From Lentisphaerota bacterium (lineage in GTDB: Bacteria > Verrucomicrobiota > Kiritimatiellia > UBA8416 > VGWJ01), in the NCBI GenBank assembly GCA_016873635.1, contig VGWJ01000002.1, forward strand, positions 1 through 64,000: DNA of 64,000 nucleotides, written 5' to 3'. The notes beneath the pieces are model-generated. The model had not been told where the DNA came from, did no database searches, and worked only from the letters and a program-made list of their open reading frames with translations. The position numbers and the translations under genes were made by a program. Positions within the stretch are counted from its first letter, which is position 1, and the number at the start of each line of letters is the position of its first letter. Positions 25,398 to 34,215 of this stretch are shown piece by piece.

Positions 25398-27884
25398 GCC
25401 TCCTCCTCCGCCAGCGGGAAGGACAGGTCGAAGCGCGTGCCCTTGCCCTCCGCGCTCGAAACCTCGATCGCGCCGCGATGCTCCTGAATGATGCGATGCG
25501 TCACGGCCAGGCCCAGGCCCGTGCCCTGCGACTTGGTCGTGAAGAAGGGATCAAAGATGCGTGACAGGTTGGCGGGGGCGATGCCGCACCCGGTGTCGGC
25601 GATGCTCACGCGCACGGCGTCCCGCCCGGCACGCGCGCCTTCGCCGCCCGGCAGCGCGCCCTTCACCACCGCGGTGGCAACCGTCAGCGTGCCTCCCGCC
25701 GGCATGGCCTCGATCGCGTTCAGCAGGAAATTGACGAAGGCCTGGCTGAGCTGGTCGGCGTCGCCCATGACCGCGTCGCGTTCGGCCGCCAGGTCTTCCA
25801 CCAGGCGCACGTGGGAGCGCTTGCGCTGTTCGTCCAGCAGGCGCAGCGCGTCGCCCAGCACGACGCACAGGCGCAGGCGCGACAGCGAGGGACGTTCCAG
25901 GCGCGCGAAGTGCAGCAGCCGCGTGACGAGGTTGTCTATGCGCCTGATCTCGTCCCCGATCAGGGCCGAGAACGTGTCGCGGAATTCCTTGTCGTCAAAG
26001 CGCTCGGGCAGAAGCTGCGCGAAGGTCTGGATCGATACGAGCGGGTTCTTGATCTCGTGGGCCATGCCGGCCGAGAGCGTGCCCAGGCTCGCCAGACGGT
26101 CGGTGCGCCGCACCTGCTCCTCGAGCTTGCGCACGGCGGTCATGTCGCTGAAGGCCACCAGCGCGCCCATCAGTTCGCCGGTGTGCCCGTGGAAGCGGGA
26201 TCCGCCGATACGGATCGGCACCTGCTCGCCCGCGGGCGTCGCGATGACGCGGTCTTCGTCCATCAGGCGCGCGTCCCTCTCCAGCGTGGCGCGCAGCGCG
26301 TCGCGCAGCGCGTCCGGCAACGCCGCGATCGACCCCCCCCACGACGGCGGCCGGCTCGAGACCCGTTATGCGGCGCGCCGCCTGGTTGAAGACCGTGACG
26401 GTGCGGTCCGTGTTGGCGGCGACGATGCCGCTGACCAGCGAGTCCAGCAGAATATCGTTGTAGATGCGGCTGTTCTCGGTCTGCGTGTAAAGGCGCGCGT
26501 TGTCGAGCCCGACGCCGAGCTGGTCGCACAGCAACTGCAGCCCCCCCTGCTCGATGACGCCGTAGATCCGGCCGGAGAGGCGCGCACCGAGAAAGAGCAC
26601 GCCCTCCAGCTTGTCCTTGGCGCGGATGCCCACGGCCACCGCGGCCCCGGCCGCGTCCAGCCGGGCCCCGGCCGCGTCGCGCGCCGGGCTGCGCCGCGCG
26701 CGCCGCAGCGCGACCAGCGTGACGGCCTGCCGTTCGCGCGCCAGCATGGCCACCAGCGCGTCGTCCGCCGCCAGCCGCGGGGCGCGGCGCGTTTCGTCGC
26801 CCTGCGCGTAGGCCAGCCTGAACTCGGCGTCCTCGCGCAGGTAGATCAGGACGTGATCCGTGCCCGTGGCGTTCACCACGATGCGCCCGAAACGCTCCAG
26901 CAGTTCGTCCACCGTTCCGATCGACATCAGCGCTTCGTTGGCCTCGTGCAGGGTGGCCCGGATGTCCATGGATCCCATGCTGATGAACAGCCGGTTGGCC
27001 ACGCGCTGCATGCGCCCGTGGGCCGGCGCCATCGAGAAGGCCACGGCCATGGCCGCGATGATGTGCGACGCCGGGTCCGCCCGCAGGCCGGCCCGGACCA
27101 GCAGCCAGGCCATGAGGGCGTTGACCCCCACGTACAGCAACAGCAGGTAAGCCGCCACCAGCCCGTACGCCGTCAGCCGCCGCAGCACGTCGCTCACGCT
27201 CATGATGCGCTGCGTCACGATGCCGTAGGCCAGCACCACGTTCAACACGACGATCGACAGGGGCATGAGCCGCCCCACGTCCTGGCTTCCCGTGAGCAGC
27301 GGAAGGATTTGCGCCAGGCCCAGACCGTAGATGGCCGAGGAAACGAAGGCCAGCACCGTGAACTGCAGCTCCGTGCGCTCGATGCCGCGCGATTGCGTCA
27401 GCCCTTCGCGGTAGCGGCTGCCCAACACCCCCAGCGCCACGACCCAGTAAGCCACGTAGGGGATCTGCGCCCAGCCGTACGTGGGGCTCGGGAATCCCGC
27501 CGGATTCACCCGGCAGTCCAGCACGAAAGAAGGCAACTGCGTGATTACCGCCACGATCGGAATCAGCGCCGCCCACGGCCACAGCTCCCGCGCGATCAGG
27601 CGGTTGTCACTGTCAGCATGCGTGATGCCGAGCCTGAGCAGGTCGAACGCGAAGGGCAGGATAGCCGACGTCAGGCTCGCCTGCCGCACCCAGAAGATCA
27701 GGATCGCGCTGTCCTCGGCGAAGCCGCCCAGGGCCAGACAGGCCGCGTAGGCCGAGAAAGCCGCCGACGCGACGGCGTAGTAGCGGTTCGAGCGCCGATG
27801 GGGGTTCATGGCCAGGACCAGGAACCCCAGGAACAGGTTCACGACCAGGGCGGCCAGGGAGGAAATCTGGAAAGCGCTGTCCAT
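25394..27884 (-). CDS. Membrane sensor histidine kinase, frameshifted at a G8 tract
   Basis: One kinase is split over two frames. The 5' part (26341-27884) encodes seven or eight N-terminal helices (7TM-type sensor), a GAF domain (VGIRAKDKLEGVLFLGARL) and the start of a PAS domain (SGIVAANTDRTVTVFNQAA). The 3' part (25394 to about 26330) continues the PAS domain (SIAALPDALRDAL), then HisKA with H in AGMAHEIKNPL, and an ATPase with NAIEAMP, DTGCGIAP and GTGLGLAV. The break is at eight Cs (26333-26340, G8 on the coding strand); seven would restore one reading frame of about 830 residues. It may be a sequence error, slippage or phase variation. Confidence 0.85.
26333..26340. repeat. Homopolymer of eight C (G8 in the coding strand)
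   Basis: This run sits exactly where the sensor-kinase reading frame shifts. One base fewer joins the two halves in frame. It is the longest homopolymer I noticed inside a coding region here. Confidence 0.9.
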
Positions 27885-27893
27885 GTCGGCCCA

Positions 27894-27928
27894 GTGTTCA
27901 GTGTTCAGTGTTCAGTGTTCAGTGTTCA
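27894..27928. repeat. Heptamer tandem repeat, five copies of GTGTTCA
   Basis: Five perfect copies lie 10 bp upstream of the sensor-kinase start codon (minus strand). Degenerate GTCTGCA heptamers follow to about 27975. The period matches the array at 2208-2245. Confidence 0.92.
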
Positions 27929-27975
27929 GACCCCATCTCCGGTCTGCAGTCTGCAGTCTTTGGTCTGAGGTCTTC

Positions 27976-29175
27976 TCACACCCGGCCGATGACCATCGCG
28001 CTGTTGCCGCGCCCGAAGCCGTGCGTATTCACCATTATCGTGTTCAGCGTCATGGCGCGGGCCGCGCCGGCCACGAGGTCCAGGTCGCACTCCGGGTCCG
28101 CATTCTCGAGATTCGCCGTGGGCGGCACGCGATTCTCCTTAAGCGACAGGCACGCGGCGATCAACTGGTGCACGCTGCCGACCGACATCGGGTTCCCCGT
28201 CACGCCCTTGATCGAGGCTACGGGAATCCGCGACGCGCACTTGCCGAACACGCCGCGGATCAACTGCGCTTCGAGCCGGTCCATGTGCGGATCGCTGGGG
28301 CCGTGGGCCGTGATGTGGTCGATGTCGCCGGGCATGCGCGACGCGTTGGCCAAGGCCAGCTTCATGGCGATCTCGAGGCCCGAACCCTCCGCTCCGGACG
28401 GCGGATCCCCGTGGGTCCCGAAACCCAGGATCTCGGCGTAAACCGCGGCGCCGCGGGCGCTCGCGTGCGCCAGGCTCTCCAGCACCACGATGCCGGCGCC
28501 CTCCGCGATCAGGCCCCCGTCGCGGTCGCGGTCAAACGGCCGGCTGGCTTTGTCCGGCTCGTCGTTGCGCGTCGAAAGCCCCCGCAGCTTGGCGAAGCAC
28601 TCGAAGACCCAGTGCGTCATCATGCTGTCCGACGCGCCGGTGAGCGCCACTTCCGCGCGCCCCCGCGCAATTTCGTCCGCCGCCGCGCCCACCGCATCCA
28701 GACCCGATGCGCAGCCGTCCGAAATGGTGCGGTGCACCGCGTTGAGCCCCAGCGCGTACACGACCCCGCTGGCCGTGGCGTGCGGAATAACGGCGAAGGC
28801 CGTCCATGGACGGGGCGGCTGCTGCGCCACGTCCATGGCCGAAGAACTCACCCCGAGAACCACGGGCACGCTGCTCCTTTTCGATAGCTCCTCGAGCGGA
28901 AGGCCGCCGTGCTCCAACGCCATCCTCGCCGCCGCAATCGCAAACTGCGTGGCCCGGGACATGCGCTTCTCAGGCTTGAGACGCGCATCAATGAACTTCG
29001 CGGGATCAAAATCGCGCACCTCCCCGGCAATCCGGCACGGCAAGTCCGCGGCATCAAAGGCCGCCACCGGACGAATCGCGCTGCGCCCCTCAATCAGGCT
29101 GGACCAGAAAGGATCAAGACCGACGCCGTTCGGCGCTACTACCCCAAGACCCGTGATGACCACCCTGCTCGTCAC
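27976..29175 (-). CDS. FabF-like beta-ketoacyl synthase with altered active site
   Basis: A 399-residue thiolase-fold condensing enzyme of the KAS I/II class. The nucleophilic Cys is in ISDGCASGLDAV and the first active-site His in ITAHGPSDP. At the second His position (TGHLLGAAG in FabF) this protein reads TGNPMSVGS, so the triad would be Cys-His-Asn, as in KAS III. The Lys of the KSMTG motif is kept (IKGVTG). GTG 29175 has GAGGGAG just upstream; the frame extends to 29307 without similarity. It is separate from the main fab operon and has no acyl carrier protein beside it. The product is unknown. Confidence 0.85.
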   Translation of the reverse strand: MTSRVVITGLGVVAPNGVGLDPFWSSLIEGRSAIRPVAAFDAADLPCRIAGEVRDFDPAKFIDARLKPEKRMSRATQFAIAAARMALEHGGLPLEELSKRSSVPVVLGVSSSAMDVAQQPPRPWTAFAVIPHATASGVVYALGLNAVHRTISDGCASGLDAVGAAADEIARGRAEVALTGASDSMMTHWVFECFAKLRGLSTRNDEPDKASRPFDRDRDGGLIAEGAGIVVLESLAHASARGAAVYAEILGFGTHGDPPSGAEGSGLEIAMKLALANASRMPGDIDHITAHGPSDPHMDRLEAQLIRGVFGKCASRIPVASIKGVTGNPMSVGSVHQLIAACLSLKENRVPPTANLENADPECDLDLVAGAARAMTLNTIMVNTHGFGRGNSAMVIGRV

Positions 29176-29398
29176 AGCTCCCTCGCCGGATGCGCATTTT
29201 TGCACGGCCTTGAGGCGTCCGTACAATCTTGCACACGATCTTTTACTACATATCGTGGTTGTCAACAGCAAAATCCACAAAATGTTGACGTTCCGTCCCT
29301 GGCACATGCGCTGCTAAGTAACAGCGAACCTGAATCGGTCGAGGGCGGTACTGACACCCTGCAGGAAAGGCAAGGCCTGAACAAACAAGGACAGTGGG
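29176..29398. promoter_or_regulatory. Divergent control region between ketosynthase and receiver-kinase genes
   Basis: On the plus strand TTGCAC (29200), 16 bp, TACAAT (29222) could drive the receiver-kinase gene with a leader of about 160 nt. On the minus strand TTGACA lies at 29260-29265, facing the ketosynthase. Overlapping it is ACTACATATCGTGGT (29245-29259), which resembles an NrdR box and the motif before nrdJ. A weaker similar motif, CCACAAAATGTTG, lies at 29275-29287. The region is AT-richer than its surroundings. Confidence 0.4.
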
Positions 29399-30574
29399 AT
29401 GATCGCTGCGAACGAACTGCCAAGCGTGCTGGTTATTGACGACGAACTCGGCCCCCGGGAAAGCATCCGCATGCTTCTGAAGGGTACGCACAAAGTCATG
29501 TGCGTCGACTCCGTCGACAAGGGCCTGGATCTGCTCAAGACCGAACATCCCGACCTGGTCATTACGGACATACGCATGCCGGGCAAGGACGGCATCGCCG
29601 GCCTGCGCGAGATCCGCGACATCGACCCCGTCGTGTCGGTCATCATCCTGACCGGGCACGGCAGCCTGGAAACGGCCCGCCAGGCTCTCCGCCTGGGCGC
29701 CACCGACTACATCGGCAAGCCCTTCGATACGCGGGAAATGACCGCCATCGTAAACCGCTACGTGGACCGCTCGCGCCTCGAACGGCGGCGGTCGAACATG
29801 CTGCTGGAACTGGAAGAAGTGAACCGGCGGCTCATTGACGACCTCGCCGACAAGGAGGCCCTGGCCTTGCTCGGCCGCTCATCGGCCGAGTTCGCTCACG
29901 ACCTGCGTAACCCGTTGATGATCGTCAGCGGTTACGTGGACCTGCTTTCCTCCCAGCTCGCCAACGCCAAACAGAACAACGGCGCCGAATACGAGCAGGC
30001 AACCGAATACCTGGACGTCATCGAGCAGAACGTCAAGCGCTGCTGCGAGCTCTCGCATATGTGGCAGAAGATGGGGCGCACCGAGCTCGACCGGGTCAGA
30101 CCGACGGTGGTGTCGGAGATCCTTGACACCTTGACCGCGGCCGTGGAACCCCTGGCCTCAACGCACAAAGTCGCCATCCGGTACGATTACGCCGCCAACG
30201 GCACGATAATCCGGGCCAGCGGCCCGCAGCTCATCCGGGCCCTCTATAACGTAATCGCCAACGCCGTCCAGGCCGTCAAACCTCCGGACGGACGGGTCAC
30301 GGTGTGCTGCCGGCGCGACGGAGACAAGCTTCTGATCGCGGTGCGCGACAACGGGTGCGGCATGCCGCACGACGTGCTGCAGCGCATCTTCGAACCCTAC
30401 TTCACCACCAAGACCGAGGGGCGCGGCACCGGGCTGGGCATGGCCATCGCCAAGCGAATCACGGAAGAACACGGCGGGCGCATCGAAGTGCAGAGCGCCG
30501 TGGGCGAAGGCACAACCGTGCGCTTCGCCTTCCCGCTGACGCCGCAACCGTTCGCCGGCGGCGTCACGGGGTAA
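29399..30574 (+). CDS. Receiver-histidine kinase hybrid
   Basis: A 391-residue cytoplasmic protein with an N-terminal receiver domain (VIDDELGPRES, phospho-acceptor D in VITDIRMPGKDG, K in YIGKPFD), a coiled linker, HisKA with H in EFAHDLRNPL and an ATPase domain (NAVQAVKP, DNGCGMPHD, GTGLGMAIAKR). The receiver-first order means the kinase is probably controlled by phosphotransfer from another kinase, as an intermediate in a phosphorelay. It is divergent from the ketosynthase and has no adjacent output regulator. It may connect to the sigma-54 operon at 22-28 kb, but that is inference. Confidence 0.92.
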   Translation: MIAANELPSVLVIDDELGPRESIRMLLKGTHKVMCVDSVDKGLDLLKTEHPDLVITDIRMPGKDGIAGLREIRDIDPVVSVIILTGHGSLETARQALRLGATDYIGKPFDTREMTAIVNRYVDRSRLERRRSNMLLELEEVNRRLIDDLADKEALALLGRSSAEFAHDLRNPLMIVSGYVDLLSSQLANAKQNNGAEYEQATEYLDVIEQNVKRCCELSHMWQKMGRTELDRVRPTVVSEILDTLTAAVEPLASTHKVAIRYDYAANGTIIRASGPQLIRALYNVIANAVQAVKPPDGRVTVCCRRDGDKLLIAVRDNGCGMPHDVLQRIFEPYFTTKTEGRGTGLGMAIAKRITEEHGGRIEVQSAVGEGTTVRFAFPLTPQPFAGGVTG

Positions 30575-30675
30575 AGACGCGGGCGCTGCGCGCCGGCAGT
30601 TGCGAAGGATCGTCCCCGCACGGTCGGGACGGAGCCCAACCCTCCGGAACCGTCGGAGAACGGCATGATTGAGAG

Positions 30676-30738
30676 CCTGGAGGGACGGCCTCCGCTTGCC
30701 TCGCCGAAGCTTCCGAGCGAAGGCGGGTGCCGTCCGGC
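30676..30738. repeat. Imperfect hairpin element
   Basis: GGACGGC and GCCGTCC bracket an inner imperfect inverted repeat (CCTCGCCGAAGC / TTCCGAGCGAAGGCGG). It lies in the 181-bp gap between two convergent genes and could act as a bidirectional terminator or be a dispersed repeat. No other copy was found in the window. Confidence 0.4.
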
Positions 30739-30755
30739 GCGTCTTTCGCGCCTTC

Positions 30756-32414
30756 TCAGACGTTGGCGTTGATGCCCGCGACCAGCGCGCGTATCGGCTC
30801 CATGTCGCCGGCGAAGAACGCGCGCCGGGTCCGGTCACGGAACTCCACCACGTCCATGCCGGCCGCGCGGCTCATGAGGTAGGTGTCGTCGGCCATGGCC
30901 GTGGGAATGCCCATGGCCTCGACGCGCGCCACGAATTCCGAGGTCTTGCCCAGGATCGCCTTGAAGTCGCGGCCGTCGATGGATACGGGCAGCGGGCTCC
31001 AGAAGGAAGGCGGCATGAGCAGCTTCGCCTTCCAGTGCATGATCTCGCGCAGGTAGCCGGCTTTCTCCAGGGCGACCCCGTAGCGTTGCGGCGAATCGAA
31101 CCAGTCGGTCATGGGCACGACCAGCGGCGCCTGCACGGTCACCGCGCCCGGCCTGGCTTCCGCCAGCAGCGCGAGCGTGTCTTGCTCGCTCTCCTCGGTC
31201 TCGCCCGGCGCGGGGTAGATTATGCTGCCCACCGGAAAGATCCCGGCCGCCGCCGCGCGCCGGATCGTGGGAACGACGTCCGGGAGGGAGATGCCCTTGC
31301 GCATCTTCTTCAGCACGGCCGGGCTGCCCGACTCGATGCCGAAGAACAGCGACACGCATCCCGACGCGGCCATGGCCTCGAAATCCGCCTCCGCGCTGTT
31401 GCGCAGGTGCGCAAAGGATGAATAGGCCCAGGGCTGCCCCCCGCGCGCCGCCGCGGCAAAAGCGTTCAGAAGCTCATACGGGGTGCACGACCCGGCGAAA
31501 CGGAAGGTGCGGATGCGGTAGCGCGCGGCGATATTCCCGATTTCGGCGATCAGCTTCGCGACGCTCTTCGTGCGCAGCGTGTGGTTGCTCTTGACCGGGT
31601 GAATGCAGAAGGCGCAGTTGTTCCGGCAGCCCCGGCTTTCGTCCACCACGATAATCCGGATCTTCTCGTCGCCCGCCATGGCGGGATACACTTCGGGATC
31701 GTACACGGGCATGGGCAGGCGGTCCAGGTCGCGGATCATCTCGTGTCCGCTGCGCCGGATCGCGCCGTCGGCCCTGAAGATCAGGTTGGGAATGGAGGCA
31801 TACGAGCGGGCGTCCGCGCCCGATTCGCCCAGGCGGCGTATGGTTTCCTCGCACTCGCCGAAGGCCAGCGCGTCGAACACGTCGTGCGCTTCCAGGAGCC
31901 GCTCCATGAAGATGTCCACGTGGGGGCCGCCCCCGAAAACTCTCACCGCCGGGCAGCGCCGGCGGATCTCCTCCGCCAGAAAGGCCGCACCCAGCAGCCC
32001 GTCGCCGTTCCAGAGCTTGAAGCCCACGGCCTGGATGCGTCCTTCGCGTATGCGCCGCTCCAGTTCGTCCGCCAGGCGCCGGAGGAGGGCCTGCTGCAGG
32101 GCGGTCCGCTCCTCTTCGCCCTGCTCCAGGCAGCGCAGCAGGCGCGCGCGTTCCGGCGCGTCGGGGGCCCTCGCCCCGGGCCCGGAAGGCATGAGCCGGT
32201 CCCACGCCTGAGCCAGCCGCGACGTCAGCTCGGGCGAGGTGAACTCCGCCATCAGCGAGACGGTGGCGCAGTCCTCGACGCGCACGGCGCGGCCGTCCGC
32301 CAGCAGGGACGCGGCCAGGTTGGCCAGTCCGTTGTCCGGCATCAGGCTGTTGGGCCCGAAAGGGTAACCCGCGTAGTTCACCAGCAGCCAGCGATCAAGC
32401 GCGGCGTCTCTCAT
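30756..32414 (-). CDS. B12-binding-domain radical SAM enzyme
   Basis: A 552-residue protein. The N-terminal part (about 1-190) looks like the Rossmann-type cobalamin-binding domain common in this class (VFGGGPHVD, DALAFGECEETI). The radical SAM domain follows with the cluster motif CRNNCAFC, FRFAGSCTPYELL, FFGIESGSPAVLKKM and PVGSIIYPAPGETEESEQD. Such enzymes methylate or rearrange unactivated carbons. The gene is divergent from a small protein and a GT4 gene. A -10 box ends 6 bp before its ATG, indicating a leaderless message. The substrate cannot be told. Confidence 0.87.
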   Translation of the reverse strand: MRDAALDRWLLVNYAGYPFGPNSLMPDNGLANLAASLLADGRAVRVEDCATVSLMAEFTSPELTSRLAQAWDRLMPSGPGARAPDAPERARLLRCLEQGEEERTALQQALLRRLADELERRIREGRIQAVGFKLWNGDGLLGAAFLAEEIRRRCPAVRVFGGGPHVDIFMERLLEAHDVFDALAFGECEETIRRLGESGADARSYASIPNLIFRADGAIRRSGHEMIRDLDRLPMPVYDPEVYPAMAGDEKIRIIVVDESRGCRNNCAFCIHPVKSNHTLRTKSVAKLIAEIGNIAARYRIRTFRFAGSCTPYELLNAFAAAARGGQPWAYSSFAHLRNSAEADFEAMAASGCVSLFFGIESGSPAVLKKMRKGISLPDVVPTIRRAAAAGIFPVGSIIYPAPGETEESEQDTLALLAEARPGAVTVQAPLVVPMTDWFDSPQRYGVALEKAGYLREIMHWKAKLLMPPSFWSPLPVSIDGRDFKAILGKTSEFVARVEAMGIPTAMADDTYLMSRAAGMDVVEFRDRTRRAFFAGDMEPIRALVAGINANV

Positions 32415-32420
32415 GCCCGC

Positions 32421-32449
32421 ATTCTCGCAGACGTCGCCGCCGAGATCAA
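32421..32449 (-). promoter_or_regulatory. Predicted promoter, leaderless type
   Basis: TTGATC, 17 bp, GAGAAT on the minus strand, ending 6 bp before the ATG of the radical SAM gene at 32414. Confidence 0.45.
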
Positions 32450-32537
32450 TCTCCTCCGCGGGCAATCGCCGCGCCGGCGTGAAGCCCGCCGTCCGGCGCT
32501 GCTTCCGCCCCGCGCCTTCCGGCCGCCGATTTGCGGA

Positions 32538-32567
32538 TTGCCGGGCTTCCGGCCGTTGCCGTATGCT
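32538..32567 (+). promoter_or_regulatory. Predicted promoter, leaderless type
   Basis: TTGCCG, 18 bp, TATGCT, ending 10 bp before the ATG at 32578. There is no Shine-Dalgarno sequence. Confidence 0.55.
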
Positions 32568-32577
32568 CTGCGCCGTA

Positions 32578-33051
32578 ATGACCGAGAAGGCAGGCTTCCG
32601 GATCGGAGCGGAGGGCGTGGACGTCGACGCCGTCGCGGCGCAGGTCGAAGCCGCCGTCGCCGAAAAGGCCCGGCGCGGCGCATACGACGATCCGCGCCTG
32701 GCGCGCGCCAGGCGCGCCGACCTGCTGGACCTTGACAGCAGCGAGGACCTGGCCGCCTGGTACCTCGACAGCCTGGCCGAGGCCGCCCGCGTGGACATCA
32801 ACGACTTCGAGATTCACGAGCGGCGCGCGCGCTTCGGCCGCCTTCTGGTCGCGTTCAAGCGCCTGATCTGGAAGATGCTGCGCTTCTACACCTACCGCCT
32901 CTGGTCACAGCAGAACCAGGTGAACGAACTGCTCCTGGCGGCGCTCGAAACGCTCGAGCGCCGCTCCCGGGAGAAGACCGCCGACCTTGAAGCGCGCCTG
33001 GCCCGCCTGGAGGGCGGCGCGCCGCCGCCATGCCCGCCCGCGGACGAATAG
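32578..33051 (+). CDS. Small helical protein linked to glycosyltransferase
   Basis: A 157-residue, mostly helical protein. The middle (FGRLLVAFKRLIWKMLRFYTYRLW) is amphipathic with aromatic and basic residues, like the membrane-associating region that precedes methyltransferase or glycosyltransferase domains in many O-antigen-type clusters. The C-terminus is a short coiled coil. It overlaps the following GT4 gene by 22 bp, so the two are made together. I infer that it docks the glycosyltransferase or its partner to the membrane. No enzymatic motif is present. Confidence 0.72.
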   Translation: MTEKAGFRIGAEGVDVDAVAAQVEAAVAEKARRGAYDDPRLARARRADLLDLDSSEDLAAWYLDSLAEAARVDINDFEIHERRARFGRLLVAFKRLIWKMLRFYTYRLWSQQNQVNELLLAALETLERRSREKTADLEARLARLEGGAPPPCPPADE

Positions 33052-34208
33052 CGTTTGTAGCCCCGCGTTTCGCGGAGGGCGACACCGTCGGCGGCGCCGA
33101 AATCCTGCTGCGCCGCCAGGCCGAGCGCCTGGCCGCGGGCGGACGTCCGGTTGACTTCCTCGCCACCTGCGCGCGCAGCCACGTGACCTGGGCGAACGAG
33201 CTGCCCGCCGGAAGGCGGCGCGCCGGCAACCTTGACGTCGAGCTCTTTCCCGTGGACCGGGACCGCGACGCGGACGCGTTCCGGCGTGCGCTGCGCGCCA
33301 TCGGCCGCGGCCGCTGGAGGGCGGAGCACGAGCAGACCTGGCTGCGCCACGGGCCGCGCAGCGAGGCCCTCTGCCGGCGCCTCGCGGAGCGCGCCTCCGA
33401 ATACGAGCGCGTCGTGGTCGGCCCCTGCCCCTTCGCCCTGACGGTGCGCGCGGCGGACGTTGTCCCCGATCGCACCGTTCTCGTGCCCTGCCTGCATGAC
33501 GAGCCGTTCGCCCGCCTGGCCGCCGTGCGCGGCATGTTCGCGCGCGTGCGCGCCGTCATGTTCAACACGCCGGCGGAGCGGGACCTCGCCGCGCGCCTTT
33601 ACGGCGGCGGCGCGCCGCGCCGCTTCGTGGTGGGCATCGGCATGGCGCCGTTTCCGGTCGACCCGGACGCGTTCCGGGCGCGGCACGGCCTGGCCGCGCC
33701 CTACCTCATTTACAGCGGCCGGCGCGAGCCGGGCAAAGGCACGCCGCTGCTGCTGACGTACCTTGCCGTCTTCCGGGCGCGCACGGGACGCGACATAGGG
33801 CTGGTCCTCACCGGCGCCGGCCCGGTCGACGCGCCTCCGGACCTGGCGCGTCACGTGCTGGACGCCGGCGTTCTGGGCGAGGCGGACAAGCACGCCGCCA
33901 TGGCCGGCGCGCTGGCGTTCTGTCATCCCTCGCGCCGGGAAAGCCTCGGCATCGTGCTGCTGGAAGCATGGCTGGCGGGCACGCCGGCCCTGGTCAACGG
34001 ACGCGGCGCCGTGTTGCGCGAGCAGTGCCGGCGCAGCCGCGGCGGGCTGTGGTTCCGCGGCTACGCCGAATTCGAGGAGGCGCTGCTGACGCTGGCGGAC
34101 AACCCCGCGCTGCGCGCGGCGCTGGCGGAAGCCGGACGCCGCTTCGTTCTGCGCGAGTGCGCCTGGGAGAGGGTGGAAGCGGCGTTGCTGTCCGCCCTGG
34201 CGGCGTAG
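33030..34208 (+). CDS. Family 4 glycosyltransferase
   Basis: A 392-residue GT-B enzyme. The N-terminal domain has a glycine-rich acceptor loop, DTVGGAEILLRRQAERLA. The C-terminal domain has LIYSGRREPGKGTPLLL, LTGAGP and the nucleotide-sugar-binding E-x7-E region in SRRESLGIVLLEAWLAGTP, which is diagnostic for GT4. Its start overlaps the small helical gene. The sugar and acceptor are unknown; a surface-glycan role is likely from the neighbours. Confidence 0.88.
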   Translation: MPARGRIAFVAPRFAEGDTVGGAEILLRRQAERLAAGGRPVDFLATCARSHVTWANELPAGRRRAGNLDVELFPVDRDRDADAFRRALRAIGRGRWRAEHEQTWLRHGPRSEALCRRLAERASEYERVVVGPCPFALTVRAADVVPDRTVLVPCLHDEPFARLAAVRGMFARVRAVMFNTPAERDLAARLYGGGAPRRFVVGIGMAPFPVDPDAFRARHGLAAPYLIYSGRREPGKGTPLLLTYLAVFRARTGRDIGLVLTGAGPVDAPPDLARHVLDAGVLGEADKHAAMAGALAFCHPSRRESLGIVLLEAWLAGTPALVNGRGAVLREQCRRSRGGLWFRGYAEFEEALLTLADNPALRAALAEAGRRFVLRECAWERVEAALLSALAA

Positions 34209-34215
34209 GGAGCGC

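Noticed and set aside
27894-27928. Direct repeats as iterons of a replication origin
   Set aside because: There is no dnaA gene, DnaA box cluster or replication gene nearby. Five 7-bp copies are too short for iterons.
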